64,000 nt of DNA, taken from positions 124,001 through 188,000 of the forward strand of contig JABSQN010000005.1 of assembly GCA_013215825.1 (NCBI GenBank). The letters are read 5' to 3'. The DNA is from Piscirickettsiaceae bacterium (lineage in GTDB: Bacteria > Pseudomonadota > Gammaproteobacteria > Nitrosococcales > Methylophagaceae). How positions within the stretch are numbered: the first letter of the stretch is position 1; the number at the start of each line of letters is the position of its first letter. The notes beneath the pieces are model-generated. The model was not told the DNA's origin and did no database searches. It saw only the letters and a program-made list of their open reading frames with translations. Of the stretch, positions 27,724-38,147 are shown one piece after another. Both the position numbers and the translations under genes were made by a program.

Positions 27724-28701
27724 TTGAGTGAATCAACCTCTTCAGTAAATAGTATTAGTTTTGAATTAAGCCCTGCTGATAATCCACGGTTATCAAACCT
27801 TTGCGGGAATTTGGATGAGCATTTACGCATGATGGAGCGTGGCTTCGGGGTTGAGATTAATAATCGAGGCGTGAAGTTCAAAATCATTGGCAAGCCTGAT
27901 ATTTTGTCCGATGTGCAGAATGTGATCCATGAACTTTATGCTGAAACAGGACAGACCGTTTTAGTGGCTGAACAAGTGCATTTAGCGATCCGTAAAATGG
28001 GTGGTGAAGAGACAATCGTCGAGCCTGAACAAAAAGACATTGTGATTAAGACTAAGCGTGGTCTAGTAAAAGCGCGAGGTGAAAATCAGCAAGATTATTT
28101 GCGAAAAGCAATGACTTACGATATAAATTTTGGTATTGGTCCGGCAGGAACAGGTAAAACCTATTTGGCTGTGGCATGTGCAGTTGAAGCATTAGAGCGT
28201 GATTTTGCTCGACGTATTATTTTAGTTAGACCTGCGGTTGAAGCTGGAGAAAAGTTAGGCTTTTTGCCCGGTGATTTAACACAAAAAGTCGATCCGTACC
28301 TCCGCCCTTTATATGATGCTTTATATGAGATGCTAGGCTTTGAACGTGTTGCAAAATTGATAGAACGAAATGTAATTGAGATTGCACCATTGGCCTATAT
28401 GCGTGGACGTACATTAAATGAATCATTCATCATTTTAGATGAAGCGCAAAATACCACAACTGAGCAAATGAAAATGTTTTTAACGCGTTTGGGGTATAAC
28501 TCAACAGCGATTATTACTGGTGATATTACGCAGGTTGATTTACCCAAATCTCAAAAATCAGGCTTACGTCATGCGATTGAAGTGCTTGACGGTGTTGAAG
28601 GTATTGGCTTTACTTTCTTCCAAGCGAAAGATGTGGTACGTCATGCGTTAGTTAAAAAAGTAATCGTGGCTTATGAAAAGGCAGAACGCACTCAACCATG
28701 A
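27724..28701 (+). CDS. ybeZ: PhoH-like ATPase (YbeZ)
   Basis: This cytoplasmic nucleoside-triphosphatase, associated with YbeY in RNA metabolism, has 325 residues, a KH-like N-terminal part ([16 protein letters not shown]), Walker [12 protein letters not shown] near residue 140 and Walker [13 protein letters not shown]. The start is TTG at 27724; no ATG precedes the conserved region, so an unusual start codon is likely. It overlaps ybeY by four bases. Despite the name, there is no Pho box here. Confidence 0.93.
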   Translation: MSESTSSVNSISFELSPADNPRLSNLCGNLDEHLRMMERGFGVEINNRGVKFKIIGKPDILSDVQNVIHELYAETGQTVLVAEQVHLAIRKMGGEETIVEPEQKDIVIKTKRGLVKARGENQQDYLRKAMTYDINFGIGPAGTGKTYLAVACAVEALERDFARRIILVRPAVEAGEKLGFLPGDLTQKVDPYLRPLYDALYEMLGFERVAKLIERNVIEIAPLAYMRGRTLNESFIILDEAQNTTTEQMKMFLTRLGYNSTAIITGDITQVDLPKSQKSGLRHAIEVLDGVEGIGFTFFQAKDVVRHALVKKVIVAYEKAERTQP

Positions 28702-29162
28702 TTGTGACTGTTGATTTACAGATCGCAGATGATGGTAAACATCCTGGTGTCGACCAATTCCAGCAATGGGTTGATGTGGCATTGCAAGAAGTCAGCGAAG
28801 ATTGTGAGTTGAGCATTCGCTTAGTTGATTGTGATGAAAGTGCCGAGTTAAATGCAAACTATCGTGGTAAAGATAAGCCGACCAATGTGTTGTCATTTCC
28901 TTTTGATTCTTCTGTAGAGATAAAACCTAAATTGTTAGGCGATTTGGTGATTTGTGCATCGGTAGTGGAGCAAGAAGCAAAAGAGCAAAATAAGACCGCA
29001 CATGATCATTGGGCGCATTTAGTGGTGCATGGTTGTTTACATTTGTTAGGATATGATCATATCGATGATGAGGATGCCGAAATTATGGAATCCTTAGAAA
29101 TTAAACTATTACAATCCCTGAATATTGATGATCCGTATCAAGAACAAGAGGCAATAAAATGA
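28698..29162 (+). CDS. ybeY: Endoribonuclease YbeY
   Basis: YbeY is a zinc endoribonuclease in 16S rRNA maturation and ribosome quality control. The 154-residue protein has the metal-binding motif [17 protein letters not shown] near residue 113 and [16 protein letters not shown] near 51. It is coupled by four-base ATGA overlaps to the genes on both sides. Confidence 0.95.
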   Translation: MIVTVDLQIADDGKHPGVDQFQQWVDVALQEVSEDCELSIRLVDCDESAELNANYRGKDKPTNVLSFPFDSSVEIKPKLLGDLVICASVVEQEAKEQNKTAHDHWAHLVVHGCLHLLGYDHIDDEDAEIMESLEIKLLQSLNIDDPYQEQEAIK

Positions 29163-30025
29163 GTGACGGGCGACCGAGTAGTTCGCAAACAAGTCTAAAT
29201 TGGGTTCAACGACTAAGTAAATTATTGTTTGAACCACGAGATCAAGAGCAACTTATTGAGCTGATCCGAGGCGCATCAGAACGACATATTTTAGATGCGG
29301 ATGCCTTGTCGATTGTAGAGGGCGCATTAAACGTGTCACAAATGCAGGCAAGGGATGTCATGATCCCGCGCTCGCAAGTGGTGATGGTGTCACGCGATGC
29401 ATCTGTAGAAGAAACATTAAAACTTATTGTTGAAAAAGCCCATTCTCGCTTTCCTGTGATTGATGATGACCGTGATGATGTGATTGGGATTTTGTTGGCA
29501 AAAGATGTGTTGGCAGCAGTGGTTTCCGCAGGAAAATTTGAGTTTGATTTAAGAGATATCATGCGCCCTGCGATCTTTATTCCTGAAAGCAAACGCTTAA
29601 ATGTATTGTTACGTGAATTTCGTGCACGACGTAATCACATGGCCATCGTGGTTGATGAATATGGTGGTGTTGCAGGAATGGTCACTATCGAAAACGTATT
29701 GGAACAAATTGTTGGTGAAATTGAAGATGAACATGATATCGACGACGATGCGCCTATTTTGCAACATGATGACGATACTTACACTATAAAAGCACTAACA
29801 ACAGTAGAAGATTTCAATGAGTATTTTGATGTTGAATGGAGTGATGATTTTGATACCATTGGTGGCTTTGTGATGAATAAATTCGGACATTTACCTGAAC
29901 GTGATGAGCAAGTCAGTATTGAGCAGTTTCAATTCACTATAATGCGTTCAGATAATCGTCGGATTCACTTGATAAAAATGTATATTATTCCTGATTCCGA
30001 GCTTGAAGAAGCAGAGAGTGAGTAA
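29159..30025 (+). CDS. corC: CBS-domain transporter-associated protein CorC/YbeX
   Basis: This 288-residue cytoplasmic protein has two CBS domains (opening [14 protein letters not shown] and [14 protein letters not shown]) with the linking [27 protein letters not shown], then a C-terminal CorC/HlyC domain. E. coli YbeX was tied to Mg/Co efflux through CorA and more recently to ribosome homeostasis with YbeY. It is coupled to ybeY by a four-base overlap and overlaps lnt by eight bases. Confidence 0.92.
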   Translation: MSDGRPSSSQTSLNWVQRLSKLLFEPRDQEQLIELIRGASERHILDADALSIVEGALNVSQMQARDVMIPRSQVVMVSRDASVEETLKLIVEKAHSRFPVIDDDRDDVIGILLAKDVLAAVVSAGKFEFDLRDIMRPAIFIPESKRLNVLLREFRARRNHMAIVVDEYGGVAGMVTIENVLEQIVGEIEDEHDIDDDAPILQHDDDTYTIKALTTVEDFNEYFDVEWSDDFDTIGGFVMNKFGHLPERDEQVSIEQFQFTIMRSDNRRIHLIKMYIIPDSELEEAESE

Positions 30026-31508
30026 TAAACAAGGCAATATTATCGCGCTATTTGCAGGCGCATTACTGCCGTTCTCTTTTTCGCCTTTTCATTTTTATCC
30101 TATTGCCGTTATTAGTTTAGCGTTGCTATTTTTTTGCTGGCAAAATGTTAGCCCTAAGCAAGCTGCAATACGGGGCTTTATCTTTGGTATTGGCATGTTC
30201 GGTGTCGGAATATCCTGGGTATATGTTGCTATTCATGAATTTGGGCAGGCAGGTATCATTCTTGCCACATTGATGACGAGCTTGTTCGTCGCTTTTCTTG
30301 CTTCTTATATTGCTCTATTAGGCTGGAGTGTTAAGAAAATATCATCGAATAATTCACCGGTGGTAGATTCTATATTCCTATTTCCTGTCGCTTGGCTCGG
30401 CTTTGAGTGGTTTAAGTCTTGGTTTTTAACAGGGCTTGCTTGGCTTGAAATCGGCGTAGGGCAAATTGATGGCCCTTTGAGTGGTTATACACCGATTATC
30501 GGCGTGTTAGGAGTGTCTCTGATAACGGCATTATCAGCAGGATTGTTATTGGTTTCTTGGCAGAAAAAACAGATATGGGCAGTTGTTGTATTAGCGTTAA
30601 TTTGGGCTGGTGGAGAGGTTTTAACATCTAAACAATGGACAACGCCTATTGACGATGAAGTGAAGGTGACGATTATTCAAGGTAATATCCCGCAAGAAAT
30701 TAAGTGGGATCCTGAGCAGTTATTTAAGACCTTAGCGTTATATCAAGCGAGAACAGAGGAAAATTGGCAAAGTGATTTAATTGTTTGGCCCGAAAATTCG
30801 CTCCCCGTTTTTTATCATCAAGCGAAAGAGTTCTATCTTGATCCTATTGCAATATTAGCAGAAGAAAATAATACGGCACTACTTTTAGGCTTGCCGGTAT
30901 TGGATCAAGAAACGGGCTATTATTACAATGCGATGATGTCGTTAGAAAATCAGCAAGAAGATTTTTATTATAAAAGTCATTTAGTGCCATTTGGAGATTA
31001 TGTACCGCTGGAATGGCTTCGAGGTATTATTAAATTCTTTGATTTGCCCATGTCGTCATTTCGCCCCGGACCTATTTCAAACGAGTTATTAAACGTTGCT
31101 GGGCAGACTATTGGATTATCAATTTGTTATGAAGATACGTTTTCAACGGAGGTGCTAAGAGCCTTGCCAGAAGCAACGATATTAGTGAATGCAACTAATA
31201 ATGCGTGGTATGGCGATTCTTTTGCGCCTCATCAACATTTACAGATTTCTCAAAACCGAGCATTAGAAACCGGCCGACCACTTATTCGTGCAACAACTAA
31301 TGGTATTTCGGCATTTGTTGATTATAAAGGCAAATTAATGAGCCAAACGACACAGTTTCAAGAAGCTGTATTGACAAAAAATATTCAGCCAAGAGAGGGT
31401 GAAACGCCGTATGTAACATGGAAAAGACTGCCTTTGTTTTTATTGGCTCTATTCATGTTGTTGGTGTGGGCGTATTATCGTCAAAATCCTAGCAAACAGG
31501 CGGATTAA
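30018..31508 (+). CDS. lnt: Apolipoprotein N-acyltransferase
   Basis: Lnt adds the third acyl chain to lipoproteins at the periplasmic face of the inner membrane. The 496-residue protein has about six N-terminal membrane segments and a nitrilase domain whose triad is visible: Glu in VWPENSLPVF, Lys in YYKSHLVPFGDYVP, Cys in GLSICYED. I place the start at GTG 30018, inside the end of corC; TTG 30003 would add five residues. Lipoproteins in this window (PilP, M48 protease, MltD) would be its substrates. Confidence 0.93.
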   Translation: MSNKQGNIIALFAGALLPFSFSPFHFYPIAVISLALLFFCWQNVSPKQAAIRGFIFGIGMFGVGISWVYVAIHEFGQAGIILATLMTSLFVAFLASYIALLGWSVKKISSNNSPVVDSIFLFPVAWLGFEWFKSWFLTGLAWLEIGVGQIDGPLSGYTPIIGVLGVSLITALSAGLLLVSWQKKQIWAVVVLALIWAGGEVLTSKQWTTPIDDEVKVTIIQGNIPQEIKWDPEQLFKTLALYQARTEENWQSDLIVWPENSLPVFYHQAKEFYLDPIAILAEENNTALLLGLPVLDQETGYYYNAMMSLENQQEDFYYKSHLVPFGDYVPLEWLRGIIKFFDLPMSSFRPGPISNELLNVAGQTIGLSICYEDTFSTEVLRALPEATILVNATNNAWYGDSFAPHQHLQISQNRALETGRPLIRATTNGISAFVDYKGKLMSQTTQFQEAVLTKNIQPREGETPYVTWKRLPLFLLALFMLLVWAYYRQNPSKQAD

Positions 31509-32959
31509 TGCAGTTTTTAACTATTCAACGCATATTGGGTATTTTATTAGGCTTATTTAGCTTTACTTTATTGCCTCCCATTGCCGTATCTTTATATTAT
31601 CAAGATGGTTCAACACAAGCATTTGTTGATGCCTTTTTACTTCTATTAGTGGCTGGAATATTTATCTGGTTGCCAGTACGAAAACATCGAAAAGAGCTAA
31701 AGACCCGAGATGGTTTTCTTGTGGTTGTCATGTTCTGGGTGACGCTGGGCATTTCTGGTGCAATCCCTTTTTATCTGACTAAAGTTCCTGATATGTCCTT
31801 TACGGATGCGGTTTTTGAATCCATGTCAGGGTTAACCACGACTGGGGCGACCGTTTTAACAGGTTTAGATTCTTTGCCAAAAGCAGTGCTGTTCTATCGC
31901 CAATTCTTGCAATGGTTAGGCGGTATGGGGATTGTGGTACTGGCTGTTGCAATTTTGCCATTACTGGGGGTCGGCGGTATGCAGTTATATCGTGCCGAAA
32001 CACCAGGCCCAATGAAAGATTCTAAGCTCACGCCGCGTATCACCGAAACAGCAAAAGCGCTTTGGTATATCTATTTAACATTAACTATTTCTTGTGCTAT
32101 TGCCTTTCATTGGGCAGGAATGACGTGGTTTGATGCGATTGGACATAGCTTTTCAACCGTTGCAATTGGTGGCTTTTCTACTCATGATGCCAGTATTGGC
32201 TTTTTTAATAGTGCTACGATTGAAATGATCACAGTGGTCTTTATGCTAATTGCGGGCATGAATTTCTCACTGCATTTTTTAGCGTGGCGACATCGTTCTG
32301 TCTGGCATTATTTATCTGATTCTGAACTCCGCGTTTATTTGTTTATTCTGCTAATAATTTCAATTATTACATCGAGCTACCTTTATTTCATGCATACTTT
32401 TGATGATCCTTGGACGGCAATTCATCAAGGCGTTTTTCAAGCAGTATCTATTGGGACAACAGCAGGCTTTACCACCACAGACTATTCTTTATGGCCGGGC
32501 TTCTTACCCATCTTATTGCTTATGACTAGCTATATTGGTGGTTGTGCGGGCTCAACCGGTGGCGGTATGAAAGTTATTCGGGTGATGTTGTTGTTTAAAC
32601 AGGGCTACCGTGAGGTATTACGTCTAATTCATCCTAATGGCGTATTTGCTATTAAGGTGAATAATAAAGCCTTGCCTTCAAAAGTTGTCGGTGCTGTTTG
32701 GGGGTTCTTTGCCTTATATGTGTTTTGTTTTAGTATTATGCATTTACTTTTAATGGCAACAGGTTTGGATATTGTGACCTCGTTTTCTGCAGTGACAGCC
32801 TGTTTGAATAATTTAGGTCCAGGTTTAGGTGATGTAGGCGCTAATTATGGTGATATTAATTCAGCATCGAAATGGGTGTTATGTATGGCAATGTTATTAG
32901 GCCGTTTAGAAATATTTACCTTGCTGGTGGTGCTGACGCCGGCTTTCTGGAGGCGATAA
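31508..32959 (+). CDS. trkH: Potassium uptake protein TrkH
   Basis: This potassium-translocating membrane subunit has 483 residues with four pseudo-repeats, each with a pore loop: SMSGLTTTGATVL, STVAIGGFSTHDAS, SIGTTAGFTTTDY and ACLNNLGPGLGDVG. The length and GGCAGSTGGGMKVIR are typical. It normally works with the cytoplasmic TrkA ring, which is not in the window. ATG 31508 shares one base with the stop of lnt. Confidence 0.95.
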   Translation: MQFLTIQRILGILLGLFSFTLLPPIAVSLYYQDGSTQAFVDAFLLLLVAGIFIWLPVRKHRKELKTRDGFLVVVMFWVTLGISGAIPFYLTKVPDMSFTDAVFESMSGLTTTGATVLTGLDSLPKAVLFYRQFLQWLGGMGIVVLAVAILPLLGVGGMQLYRAETPGPMKDSKLTPRITETAKALWYIYLTLTISCAIAFHWAGMTWFDAIGHSFSTVAIGGFSTHDASIGFFNSATIEMITVVFMLIAGMNFSLHFLAWRHRSVWHYLSDSELRVYLFILLIISIITSSYLYFMHTFDDPWTAIHQGVFQAVSIGTTAGFTTTDYSLWPGFLPILLLMTSYIGGCAGSTGGGMKVIRVMLLFKQGYREVLRLIHPNGVFAIKVNNKALPSKVVGAVWGFFALYVFCFSIMHLLLMATGLDIVTSFSAVTACLNNLGPGLGDVGANYGDINSASKWVLCMAMLLGRLEIFTLLVVLTPAFWRR

Positions 32960-32962
32960 TTT

Positions 32963-33535
32963 ATGCAAACTATGAAAGTGAAATGGGATGCTATTTATCG
33001 CGAGAAAGAAACCGTGCCCTCGGCGGCATTGGTGTTGCAGCAAAATCAACATTTATTACCTGCAAAGGGAGTTGCTCTTGATTTAGCTTGTGGACAAGGG
33101 GGGAATGCCTTGTTACTGGCAGAAGTTGGGCTTGATGTGTTGGCATATGATATTTCCGCAGTTGCTATTGAACAATTACAACAAACAGCTAAAGAAAATG
33201 GTTTAGTCATTGATGCTCAGACACGAAATATTATTGCCTCTCCTCCGGGGAAAAGTAGTCTTGATATTTTAGTGGTGAGTTATTTTCTGGATCGCACTTT
33301 AACATCACATTTAATTGATGCACTTAAGCCGGGTGGTTTATTGTTTTATCAAACGTATTGCCAGCAAAAAGTACAACAACAAGGGCCTAGTAATCCTAAT
33401 TTCTTATTAAAAGATAATGAATTGTTGCAGTTGTTTTCATCAATGAAAGTGCGGGTTTATCGTGAAGAATCATTATTAGGTGATCACCAGAAAGGTTGGC
33501 GGAATCAAGCCTTATTGGTGGCGGAAAAAGAGTAA
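32963..33535 (+). CDS. SAM-dependent methyltransferase, TehB-like
   Basis: This 190-residue class-I methyltransferase has motif I LDLACGQGGNALLLAE near residue 37, then LAYDISAVAIEQL, and IIASPPGKSSLDILVVSYFLDR around the fourth strand. It resembles TehB and small detoxification methyltransferases, but the substrate cannot be determined. It starts three bases after trkH and likely shares its transcript. The 127-base gap to rpmE probably holds the rpmE promoter. Confidence 0.8.
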   Translation: MQTMKVKWDAIYREKETVPSAALVLQQNQHLLPAKGVALDLACGQGGNALLLAEVGLDVLAYDISAVAIEQLQQTAKENGLVIDAQTRNIIASPPGKSSLDILVVSYFLDRTLTSHLIDALKPGGLLFYQTYCQQKVQQQGPSNPNFLLKDNELLQLFSSMKVRVYREESLLGDHQKGWRNQALLVAEKE

Positions 33536-33662
33536 TAAGAATATTATCTCAAATAAAACTTGCTGTTAGCAGCGTTGATCAGTAAAATTGTGCGGTTCAA
33601 ATGTCCTGTTGTTTAGATGTTAGGGCTAGAAATTCTTAGAATATAAAATGAGATTAGTGATT

Positions 33663-33863
33663 ATGAAAGCGGATATCCACCCAGAATACAATGAAATCGA
33701 TGTTACATGTAGTTGTGGTAACTCATTCAAAACACGTTCAACACGTGACAAGGCTTTGACTTTAGATGTATGTTCAGAGTGTCACCCGTTTTATACTGGC
33801 AAGCAAAAAATGCTCGATACTGCCGGTCGTGTTGATAAATTCCGTCAAAAATACGGAAGATAA
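33663..33863 (+). CDS. rpmE: 50S ribosomal protein L31 (zinc-binding form)
   Basis: This 66-residue ribosomal protein starts [12 protein letters not shown] at ATG 33663 and carries the two CxxC-type pairs (CSCGN and [12 protein letters not shown]) of the zinc-containing L31 form. Five extra residues upstream in frame (33648) do not match the family and are not included. A single-gene unit. Confidence 0.95.
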   Translation: MKADIHPEYNEIDVTCSCGNSFKTRSTRDKALTLDVCSECHPFYTGKQKMLDTAGRVDKFRQKYGR

Positions 33864-33903
33864 ATTTAGTCAGGCCATACGGGTCTGCTAAAGAAGAAAG
33901 TCT

Positions 33904-35388
33904 GTGATTATGCTTAAAGGTATAGCTCGCAAAAAAATACAAAGCCTCTGCTTATTAGCAGGGGCTTTGCTGTTTTTAAGCCTAATGGGCTGTGCACAGA
34001 ATCCGGTTACGGGTGAACATGATTTTGTGATGTTGAGTGAAGATAGTGAGATCGCTATTGGTCGAACTAATCATCCTAAAATAATCAAGCAATACGGTCG
34101 TTATGACGATGAGACATTACAAGATTATGTCCAAAAAGTAGGTGATAAGCTTGCTGCAGTTAGTCATCGTAATGAGTTGATTTATCGCTTCACAGTATTA
34201 GATTCGCCGGTTATCAACGCCTTTGCACTGCCCGGTGGTTATATTTATATAACACGAGGGTTGATGGCTTATTTGAATTCAGAAGCGGAACTCGCTGCTG
34301 TTTTAGGTCATGAAATTGGCCATGTCACTGCGCGTCATGGTGTACGGCAACAAAGTGCAGCTCAAGCTGCTGGTTTAGGCTATCTTATTGGTTCTATTCT
34401 CTTCCCTGAACTTCGTGCTGCACCTTCTCAGCAGTTATACAATATTCTAGGTGGTGCATTATTGAGCGGTTATGGTCGTGAGCATGAGTTGGAGTCTGAT
34501 GGCTTAGGTGCTGAGTATCTTGCTAGGGCTGGCTATGATCCTAAAGCAATGATTGAAGTTATTCGAGTTCTAAAAGATCAAGAAATATTTGCAGCTGCAC
34601 AAGCCAAAAAACAAGGTCGTGAAATAGAGAGTTATCACGGTTTATTTGCCAGCCATCCTGACAATGATACCCGATTGCACGAAGTCGTTGCGACTGCTGA
34701 AGCTTTTTCCAAAGGTCAAAAAGGCAAGGTTCTACGCGCATCTTATTTAGATCAAATTAATGGTTTGGCATTTGGTGATAGTGAAGAGCAAGGTATCCGT
34801 TCAGGGCGACATTTTTATCATTTACCAATGAAGTTTTCGCTGAGTTTTCCTGATGGTTGGCAGATTAATAATAAAGCCGATAGTTTGCAGGCGATATCTG
34901 AAAATGGCCAAGCGTTCATTGAAATGGGAGCAATGGATCTTAATCGGAAGCTCTCACCACAAGTGTTTATCATAGAGCGATTGAATATTGACAACTTAAA
35001 AGTAGGTAGAAGCTTAAATATAGGCGGATTAGATGGTTATACGGGCTTATTTGATACGGGTGATAAGATAGTTAGGGTTGCAGTCGTGTATCTAAAAAAA
35101 CAGGCCTTTGTATTTTTTGCTAGCAGTAAAAAGCGAAAAGAGTTTTCACAATTTGATCCTGATTTCCTAGTAACGATTAAGAGTTTGCATACTTTGAAAA
35201 TACAGGAATATTACTTAGCTAAAGCACAAGAAGTTGAAACGGTAACGGTGATAAAGCAAGATAATTATCAGACTTGGGCAAAGGCGTCGCGGATTAGCAA
35301 TAGTCCTTTAATGGCTTTGCGTTTATTAAACGGTCATTATCCTAATGGTGAGTTAGAATTAGGTCAGAAAGTAAAGCGCATTAAATAA
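33904..35388 (+). CDS. M48-family zinc metalloprotease lipoprotein (BepA-like)
   Basis: This 494-residue predicted lipoprotein protease acts in the periplasm. The N terminus has a hydrophobic segment and lipobox LSLMGC followed by AQNPVTG, the usual opening of this family. The catalytic motif is HEIGH (LGHEIGHVTARH) and the third zinc ligand Glu lies in HELESDGLGAEYLARAGYDP. The C-terminal 190 residues form a separate domain typical of longer relatives and end with an LysM-like NGHYPNGELELGQKVKRI. The start is GTG 33904 (AAGAAAG just upstream) or ATG 33910, two residues later. It converges on mrcA with 18 bases between. Confidence 0.88.
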   Translation: MIMLKGIARKKIQSLCLLAGALLFLSLMGCAQNPVTGEHDFVMLSEDSEIAIGRTNHPKIIKQYGRYDDETLQDYVQKVGDKLAAVSHRNELIYRFTVLDSPVINAFALPGGYIYITRGLMAYLNSEAELAAVLGHEIGHVTARHGVRQQSAAQAAGLGYLIGSILFPELRAAPSQQLYNILGGALLSGYGREHELESDGLGAEYLARAGYDPKAMIEVIRVLKDQEIFAAAQAKKQGREIESYHGLFASHPDNDTRLHEVVATAEAFSKGQKGKVLRASYLDQINGLAFGDSEEQGIRSGRHFYHLPMKFSLSFPDGWQINNKADSLQAISENGQAFIEMGAMDLNRKLSPQVFIIERLNIDNLKVGRSLNIGGLDGYTGLFDTGDKIVRVAVVYLKKQAFVFFASSKKRKEFSQFDPDFLVTIKSLHTLKIQEYYLAKAQEVETVTVIKQDNYQTWAKASRISNSPLMALRLLNGHYPNGELELGQKVKRIK

Positions 35389-35406
35389 AAAGGTGTTTTC
35401 AAGCGT

Positions 35407-37818
35407 CTAGAATGGATCTACTTCTTGAGGAGCGATACCGTTAGAACCTGTATTTTCAAGTATATCTATTGGTGTTAATTCTGTTGGAACATATTGCTCG
35501 CGGAATGTTTCATAAATAGGATTAAGGGTTTCTGGTTGGGCTAATAAACCTGTTTTGGGATCAATTCGTACAGTAACCATATCGATAGCTGGTTTTAACT
35601 CTTCCTCTGGCACATCTTTTAAAGCCTCTTTCATAAAATCAATCCACATAGGTAATGCGGCTCGGCCACCAGTTTCATAGCGGCCTAATGTTTTAGGAGA
35701 GTCAAACCCCACCCAAGCGATGGCAACAAGTTCTGGGTGAAAGCCGTTAAACCACGCATCCACTTGATCGTTTGTTGTTCCCGTTTTTCCAGCAAGATCG
35801 CCTCGACCTAACTTCATTGCTTTACGGCCTGTTCCATATCGGACAACATCACGTAGCAGACTATTCATAATATAGTTATTTTGAGGCGTCATAATGCGCT
35901 TGGCAGCTGAAAACCCCTGTTGTTCTATCGCTAATATTTCACCATCTTGTGGTTCTATTTGGCTAACAAGACAGGTTTCACAAACGGTATCGACTTGTGC
36001 TTGCATAATAATATTGCCAGCTGAATCTTCAATACGTTGAATAATATAAGGCTCAATACGATAACCACCATTGGCAAGTGCTGAGTAAGCTCTAGCCATA
36101 TCCCAAGGGGCTGCATTACCGCTACCAAGAGCAAGTGATAGGCTTTTTGGCATTTGCGTTGTATCAAAGCCAAATTTCTTTGCATAGTCAACAACATAGC
36201 TCGGCCCAATATCACGCAGAATTCTGATGGAAACTAAGTTTCGGGAGTTGGTTAGTGCAACTCTTAAACGGGTTGGACCAAAGAACTTGCCACTGTAATT
36301 CTCCGGCCGCCAAGAATTTTCCAATCTAGGATCATCAAATACCACAGGTGCATCATTAATAATACTGGCGGCGGTGTAGCCTTTTTCTAATGCGGCAGAA
36401 TAAATAAATGGTTTAAAGCCAGAGCCTGGTTGGCGGCGTGATTGCGTAACTCGATTAAATTTACTATGAAAATACTCGAAACCACCATTAAGCGCTGTCA
36501 CTGCACCATCAAATGGTGAAACGGCGATGAAAGCACCTTCAACTTCTGGTAATTGTGCTAATTGCCAGTGACTGTCATTATCTTTATGCACCCAAATCAT
36601 ATCTCCAGTATGAAGTATATCGCTTACTTTCTTAGGCGCTTTGCCTCGACTATTTGTACTGAGTTGCTTGCGAGCCCATTTAATAGAATCCAAGTGTATC
36701 TCATTAACATCATGATCTTTTACATAAATACGAGCGGTATTGTCATCAAGTTTTTTGATGACAATAGCCGGTTGAAGAGGGCCGATTGATGATTGATCAT
36801 CAAGTGCAAGTTGCCATTGTGTTTGATCACTATCTTCTGTTAATACAATTTGAGATAAAGCACCACGGAAACCATGACGTTTATCGTAGGCTAATAAAGC
36901 AGATTGCAGTGCTGTATTTGCTGCTTTTTGATGACTAGAACGAATGGTCGTATAGACATTAAATCCTGAATTGTAGGCGTCATCACCATATTGTTCGAGC
37001 AGTTGCTTGCGTACCATTTCGGCAACAAAAGGCGCATAAACCTCAACGTTACGGCTATGGTGTACAGCTGTAAGGGCTGTTTGTGTTGCATCAAGATAAG
37101 CTTGTTCTTCAATATAGCCTACCTCCCACATTCGACGTAATACATAATTTCGGCGAAGTTGTGCTCGAGCAGGATTTGCCAACGGATTATATTTAGATGG
37201 GGCTTTTGGCAAGCCAGCGATCATGGCAAATTCAGCTAGCGTGAGTTCATTGAGTGATCGACCATAATAGACATTAGCAGCGGCACCGACTCCATATGCA
37301 CGCTTACCTAAATAGATTTTATTAAGATAGAGCGTTAGGATTTCTTCTTTACTTAAGATTTGTTCAATCTGAAAAGCGAGAATGATTTCATTCAGTTTAC
37401 GCAAGTAGGTTTTTTCATTACTAAGGAAAAAGTTTCTAGCGACTTGCATGGTAATGGTACTACCACCCTGTGCCTTTTTACCTGTTACTGCTAATGAGTA
37501 CACCGCTCGTAAAATACCTTGGTAATCAACGCCGGGGTGCTCAAAAAACCGATCATCTTCCGAGGCGAGAAATGCATGAATAAGAGGCTTAGGGACATCA
37601 TTGTATTCAACTGGGATACGACGCTTTTCACCAAACTCAGCAATTAACTTTCCTTCGGCACTAAAAATGCGGAGAGGCACTTGAAAAGGCGTTTGTTTTA
37701 ATACGTTTGGTGAGGGTAAGTTTGGAGCCAGCGTGTAATAAATACCTGCAATAGCGATAAGCACTAAGAAAAAAGCAATAAAAATGAGAACTGATAGTCG
37801 TTTGATGAATTGAAGCAT
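35407..37818 (-). CDS. mrcA: Penicillin-binding protein 1A
   Basis: This bifunctional peptidoglycan glycosyltransferase/transpeptidase is anchored in the inner membrane. The 803-residue protein has one N-terminal membrane segment, the glycosyltransferase motifs EDDRFFEHPGVDYQG, GGSTITMQVARNFFLS and LNKIYLGKRAYGVGAAA, an oligonucleotide-fold insert, and the transpeptidase motifs SRQPGSGFKPF (SxxK is offset), SRN in TNSRNLVSIR, and KTGTT. Divergent from pilM, a gene order widespread in gammaproteobacteria. Confidence 0.95.
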   Translation of the reverse strand: MLQFIKRLSVLIFIAFFLVLIAIAGIYYTLAPNLPSPNVLKQTPFQVPLRIFSAEGKLIAEFGEKRRIPVEYNDVPKPLIHAFLASEDDRFFEHPGVDYQGILRAVYSLAVTGKKAQGGSTITMQVARNFFLSNEKTYLRKLNEIILAFQIEQILSKEEILTLYLNKIYLGKRAYGVGAAANVYYGRSLNELTLAEFAMIAGLPKAPSKYNPLANPARAQLRRNYVLRRMWEVGYIEEQAYLDATQTALTAVHHSRNVEVYAPFVAEMVRKQLLEQYGDDAYNSGFNVYTTIRSSHQKAANTALQSALLAYDKRHGFRGALSQIVLTEDSDQTQWQLALDDQSSIGPLQPAIVIKKLDDNTARIYVKDHDVNEIHLDSIKWARKQLSTNSRGKAPKKVSDILHTGDMIWVHKDNDSHWQLAQLPEVEGAFIAVSPFDGAVTALNGGFEYFHSKFNRVTQSRRQPGSGFKPFIYSAALEKGYTAASIINDAPVVFDDPRLENSWRPENYSGKFFGPTRLRVALTNSRNLVSIRILRDIGPSYVVDYAKKFGFDTTQMPKSLSLALGSGNAAPWDMARAYSALANGGYRIEPYIIQRIEDSAGNIIMQAQVDTVCETCLVSQIEPQDGEILAIEQQGFSAAKRIMTPQNNYIMNSLLRDVVRYGTGRKAMKLGRGDLAGKTGTTNDQVDAWFNGFHPELVAIAWVGFDSPKTLGRYETGGRAALPMWIDFMKEALKDVPEEELKPAIDMVTVRIDPKTGLLAQPETLNPIYETFREQYVPTELTPIDILENTGSNGIAPQEVDPF

Positions 37819-38043
37819 AGTTTTTTACTGTTGGGTCATAATGCAATTGAGTATATACCATCTTTTACTTGAAGATGTACGGTTCAGTAAGAGGATAAGC
37901 CATATTTTAACGATTGATTAAGGACCCGTCTTTAGCAAGGGTATTACGTCTTAAGTTATAGTGGAAGTGATAAACTCTGAAGAAATTGACTGGGTATTAA
38001 TTACCGTGGGATTAACAAGCGTGTTAAAAACAATAGCGGAAAG

Positions 38044-38072
38044 TTGTTTTTTATTTAAACATGGACTATAGT
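38044..38072 (+). promoter_or_regulatory. Candidate sigma-70 promoter in the mrcA-pilM gap
   Basis: The 329-base divergent gap (37819-38147) holds TTGTTT (38044-38049) and TATAGT (38067-38072) with an optimal 17-base spacer, about 75 bases before the pilM start. No other strong motif or gene was seen in this gap; the mrcA promoter should lie in its left half. Confidence 0.4.
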
Positions 38073-38147
38073 CTTAATAAATCACTTTAAGTTGGCGGGC
38101 TAAGATAAAACGTTAGGTTTTGTATTATTAGGGAGTTGGGGCAATAC

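Noticed and set aside
27724-28701. Phosphate-starvation gene by the name PhoH
   Set aside because: No Pho box lies upstream, and the gene sits in the miaB-ybeZ-ybeY-ybeX-lnt group, so the YbeZ role is preferred.
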